64,000 nt of DNA from Pseudoscleropodium purum. Its lineage: Eukaryota > Streptophyta > Bryopsida > Hypnales > Brachytheciaceae. Under the pieces are notes generated by a model. It searched no databases and had not been told where the DNA came from. It saw nothing but the letters and a program-made list of their open reading frames with translations. This document shows, one piece after another, positions 59,948-64,000 of this stretch (position 1 is its first letter; each line of letters begins with the position of its first letter). Location of the stretch: positions 14,384,001 to 14,448,000 of the forward strand of contig OZ017797.1 in NCBI GenBank assembly GCA_963969395.1, written 5' to 3'. Made by a program: the position numbers and the translations under genes.

Positions 59948-62850
59948 GAAAAACTTCAAGAAAGAGGAGTTTCGGTTGACGTAGTCTTCCCGATTGTTGC
60001 GTTTAAGCAACGGATCAAGGAAGCTGAGAATCTTATAAGTCATTGCCTAGCTTTTACAAATCTTTCTATCTTACTGAAGTTTTCTTCGAGACAGTGAGGG
60101 TCAACAGAGACGGTTGCAGTGGTTGTTTCACTGAGTTTTATGATTCATTTGTTTTATCTCAAGGTTGAAGGATATTGAGTTTGAGAATGAAGCTGTAGCA
60201 TTGCTGCATCTCATAATTTGCTTTCTCAAACTCTGTTGTGCTCTACGTTCATTGTCAGGATGTATTTGGTCTATTTGAGTTGTACGCTCAAAGCGTGGAA
60301 ATGAATGACAATGTCGTAAGAATGGCGACGGACATGCTTCGCAGCCTGAACCTGCTTGCCAACCTCATTCAGAGGCCTCAAGGTGACTGTTTCAACCCAC
60401 TCCTGCTGCCTTTAAATGCTTCTTTTTAATCTTTCTCCATGCGCTGCTTTAGTTTGATAATATTACAGAGGGGATATTGTGCATCGAGACTCCTCTTGCA
60501 GGATCGACACTCCTCGATTGATTGCGATTAGTTATTTCAGCATATAATAGTTTTTTAGTGAAAGGAACCACTTTCAAAAACTTTTTAACAATATCATAAA
60601 CATAATTTTCTCCATAATTCATGGGGAGGCCTCCCTATATCTTCAGAATCCTGATCCAAATGGTGGATACCTGCAGTGCACTGTGAGTTAGAGTCTGTTG
60701 AACTGGAGGGCTTTGGGGCGTTTTTGACTCCTGCAAAGTACCCGCTCTCACAGAGAGGCATAAGGATTGTTTCTGGAAAGAACTTGGACACTGGGGGCGC
60801 TGACAGCAATGGTGCTGGGAAAACCACGCTTGTTATGGCTCCCCTTTGGGCCCTTACAGGTGCTGGTCTTGGACATTGTATTTCTCGTCCAGAAAAAACT
60901 TGATGTATTTCCTTGGACATTCTTCCCCCCATATCTTACTAAATTCTAACATTTGATGTCTTGGTGCACAAAAGCGTCACTTTATTTTATGAATTTTGCA
61001 TACATGACCTCTCAGGCACAATTGATCCACGTCCACACTCAGCCCGTGGACTTCCTTCAGCTGAAGTAGTGTACAGTGCTGCTAAACGTGCTCGTGTTCG
61101 AGTTGATGGGACAATCAATGGGAAATCATTTACAGTGGAAAGAACGACTGGCAGGTGAGATCCACACTGGTACCAGTCCTCGACATCTACCTATTTTTGC
61201 ATGTTTAGAATGCAGTTGGACCTCTACAATGGATACCGCATTCTAAATTAAATCATCTATGTTAGTTTTGCAAACGAAACCACCAGATACTCAGCTATCG
61301 GCTTCTTTCTCACCTTCCAACCTAGTCTAAAATTTTAGAATCTCAAAAAGCTAGTTTTGATTAATCTTGGAAAGATGTTTGTTGAATTTCAGCCACTGAC
61401 AAAGGTAGAATATGCTACCTCTTTCCTTTTGCTTTTGGGAACAATCAGCCTAGCTTAGATGGAAATGACGATGTGAATGGAAAAAGCTAAAGGATATTTG
61501 ATTAGTGGTGACAATTTTATTAATGATAAAAACTATTGGTCAGCATGTATAAGTTAACTTTTTCTTACTCTCAACTGCTAACTAATAGGGATGTCCGACT
61601 GTCTAATGTTGAATTCTTATCGAACCTGTAAGAGGAAGTTGTCTGCTCATTCTGTTTGTTGTACTATTTTTGAATGCTTCATTTTGTTTCCATTAGTTAC
61701 TTCTGGTATAGCAGTTCCAAGAGTTTTTCTACACCCGTATTCTGTTGAACTTTGTTTTCCGTAATCTTAGTGCCCAGGGTTGGGACTCTATCTCTCATCG
61801 TCTTTATCAGCTCACAATTTGACTTGAAGTTATACTACAATAAATGGCATTCTGTACTTCTGATTTGCAGGAGAGCCAGTCTGAAGTTTTTATACGATGG
61901 AGAGGATTTGACTTGTCAGGAAATTCGAATGACACAGTTTCGTATTGATGAGCTTATGTAAGCTCCGTTTTCAATTAGTAGTTCCTCGTGAATGTTGTTG
62001 GAAAATTTATCTGGTCATGCTGCTGGTTCTAGACAATCTAGTGAAAACAACTGACTTGTTTAAATTTTGTAGTGACACAACTGTGCTTTATCGGACAGTA
62101 TTTCAAGGACAGCATAGAGGTGGAGGGTTGTTGGAGGCCTCGGACAAAGAGTTCAAGGTATGTTCCTATGCACCTCAAAGTTTGAAAGGACGAAGAGTTC
62201 ATGGTTTGAAATCGACCAATCTGATTGATCATTTTGTGAAAATGTAAATTAGATGGGGCAAATTTTACAACACCAGAGTTATGTGGCGAACATTGCACGT
62301 GTTCGTCAGAAACAAAATATAAAAATTGGACAAAAGAAAGTCCTCTATGACCCACTCAATTATTGCTAAAAATGCATGAGGTCCAATTTGGCTTTTGGTC
62401 CTTTTTTAGGGTTAAATATTGAGGTGACGGGCTTTATTTTGCTTTGTTGCAACTCTAGACTCCTCTCTCTCCACTGCAACCACTGCTGGTCAACATGCGA
62501 GAGTTGAGTACTAAGTCCTAAATCAGTGGGTTTTTTTCTGGCGTTTAAACGCCAGATTCCAAGTCTTGTCAGAGCATTTTAGCCACTGTGCCTGAGTCCC
62601 TCCAAATTTTCACCTTTGCTCTGAGGGCACGCAGGGGCTCTACTGTAGCAATACGTGCCAAAAAAAACCCCATTGGTAATGCTTTTGATACATTGGGCAG
62701 GAAGAATTAAGCAAATTCATGGCCGTGGAAGTCTGGATGGTTGCGAAGGAGCAAAGTGCTAAGGAACTTCGCACTAAAAAGACCGAAGTTGAGCAATTGG
62801 AGGGTGCCCTTGAATAGCTTGGCAAACAGTACGAACAGTTGCAGAGGAAG
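59948..62850 (+). pseudogene. Rad50/SbcC-like ATPase, truncated and with a stop
   Basis: Exons read: (59948-60038, uncertain), 60259-60382, 60677-60859, 61016-61154, 61871-61957, 62073-62157 and 62701-62850. From 60,259 on, every junction is GT-AG and keeps phase (1,1,2,2,0). The Walker A motif is GADSNGAGKTTL, preceded by VELEGFGAFLTPAKYPL, as at the start of SMC/Rad50/SbcC-type ATPases. Later exons give LYDGEDLTCQEIRMTQ and TVFQGQH, the lobe-I pattern before the coiled coil. The last exon has coiled-coil sequence but an in-frame TAG at 62,815-62,817, and the homology stops at 62,850, so Walker B, the hook and the C-terminal lobe are absent. It is a recently disabled or captured fragment with introns retained. 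Confidence 0.7.
60555..60650 (+). repeat. Dispersed repeat D1, copy in the Rad50-like fragment
   Basis: 'acaatatcataaacataattttctcc.taattcatggggaggcctccc' pattern, matching the copies at 33-46 kb. It lies between exons 60,259-60,382 and 60,677-60,859. Confidence 0.55.
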
Positions 62851-62984
62851 GTGTGTGTTTTCTCTCGATTTGGAAGTTTTCATTCATCCAGCCAAAGTTA
62901 CTGTGAGATTCTAGATCTTAGGCATAAAAGTAAAGAATCTAGCCAACGATTAAGCTGCTATTGATTATTTAATCTATTTTACAA

Positions 62985-63938
62985 CGTCGAGGGCCTTTTC
63001 GTGGCAGCGCATGCGGATGGCAATCTCTTTGTGTATGATAAAGTGAGTTCCTCAGCATTTGATTCCTCTTTTGCGGTGATTCTGGAGAGCCGAATTTGAG
63101 CCATTACAGCTTACGCGTCCTCAGTTTTGGAGGCAGATGTCGTGGACAATATTGTTAAACATCGTGTTTTTGTGAAAAGTGAACTGTTGAGAGCATCTCG
63201 TTAAGACTTATTTCTATTTCTAACCACTCTTTTTTTTTGACTGGGTTTCCCTACCCCGAAAAGTGAGTAGTTATTGGATGTGTGTATGTAGAGCTGAAGT
63301 TCAGAAGAAGATTTTTTTGGCTTCTGTTTTTTATTGTTCTTTTAAAGGCTTTGGGTATCTGAATAACCGCTTGGATTCTGAATCGCTTATGAAATGTTAG
63401 CTTGCAAGGTGTTGTCCTTGCTTCTTTAAAACAAGCAACCTTTGCAAGTTGTCAAGCTGTGACTGGGCTTGCACCTCCTCCCTTGTCCTTTTCACTTAAT
63501 TCCTTCTCCAGTTCAGTTTTTGTAGTATGATTTGATCTAAGAATGACTTCGGCATTTGTGTGGCAGACAAAAGATGGTAGTGGAGATGCCCCATTTCCTC
63601 CTGTCAAAGATGTGGCTCAGTTTCATGTTGCACATGCCAGGTCTAGTAAGGTACTTGCAGTGGACTCTTTCGTCTTGTTTATTGGCATCATCGGAATAGT
63701 AATTTTGAATCCTATCGTTGCTATTGTAGAAACAGATTTTTTAGAATTGAGACCCTTACTCCAATTTATTGGCATGCTGTATCTTCATGATTGTCAGTTA
63801 AATTTGGGTGAGGATGTAGCAATGTTTGCTTTATGGCTTACAATTGAAAGGAACCGGTTTTGATTATTCAATCTGCAGAGCAACCCAATTGCTAGATGGC
63901 ATGTATGCCAAGGCTCTATTAATGGACTTGCTTTTTCT
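62985..63938 (+). pseudogene. WDR20-like WD-repeat gene fragment
   Basis: Three exon pieces: 62985-63042 (EGLFVAAHADGNLFVYDK), 63567-63650 (TKDGSGDAPFPPVKDVAQF, then HVAHARSSK) and 63879-63938 (SNPIARWHVCQGSINGLAFS). Introns are GT-AG. The sequence is the conserved block of plant and fungal WDR20/CreC-type WD40 proteins, which partner ubiquitin-specific proteases. The first exon lacks its 5' part and upstream WD exons. After NGLAFS the expected 'DG..LATV.RDGYLRVF' is replaced by unrelated sequence with a TAG near 63,957. Both ends are therefore broken, and the piece begins only about 135 bases after the Rad50-like fragment ends. Confidence 0.65.
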
Positions 63939-64000
63939 CGTCAGATCAGAATGTCTTAGAGACCACATCAGTAAGGTATTTGGTGAAACCCCCACTACTA

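Overview
The window is nuclear DNA of a land plant or close relative, read from AT-rich sequence, short exons with GT-AG introns and many small transposon remnants. A homologue of the flagellar/centriolar protein CCDC146 implies a lineage with swimming sperm. A DUF7866-type cysteine-rich secreted protein and a plant-type DUF1295 steroid-reductase-like protein point to land plants. A moss or other seedless plant fits best, but the species cannot be fixed from sequence alone.

Layout. 1-20,900 is almost gene-free: a diverged 2-kb duplication (3.2-7.2 kb), a stretch rich in GACAAATTG-like words (7.2-9.3 kb), a long foldback element (9.85-10.76 kb) and MITEs. 20,971-22,281 (+) is a three-exon gene for a small secreted cysteine-rich protein. 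22.5-33 kb is again repeat-rich, with two more MITE copies. 33,086-42,798 (-) is a 20-exon CCDC146-like gene of about 940 residues. 44,270-46,361 (-) is a three-exon DUF1295 membrane reductase-like gene. An orphan terminal exon lies at 48,605-48,777 (+).

49,006-55,903 (-) is the most unusual locus: a five-exon frame of 1,679 codons carrying a ParB-like motif, a DNA-methylase-like region, an acidic coiled linker and an FCP1/HAD-like domain, interrupted by one in-frame TAG. Three of its four introns, plus one exon, carry copies of a 21-bp near-palindrome; four copies sit in a 125-bp tandem array in intron 1.

56-58.4 kb holds a tRNA-like SINE and diverged tandem repeats. 58.4-64 kb is a mosaic of intron-containing pieces of unrelated genes (PWP2, a Rad50/SbcC-like ATPase, WDR20), with truncations and a stop, resembling Helitron or Pack-MULE gene capture.

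The three intact-looking genes (CCDC146, DUF1295, DUF7866) are not functionally linked. Exon boundaries were read by eye from reading frame, splice dinucleotides and phase, so individual junctions may be off by a few bases.
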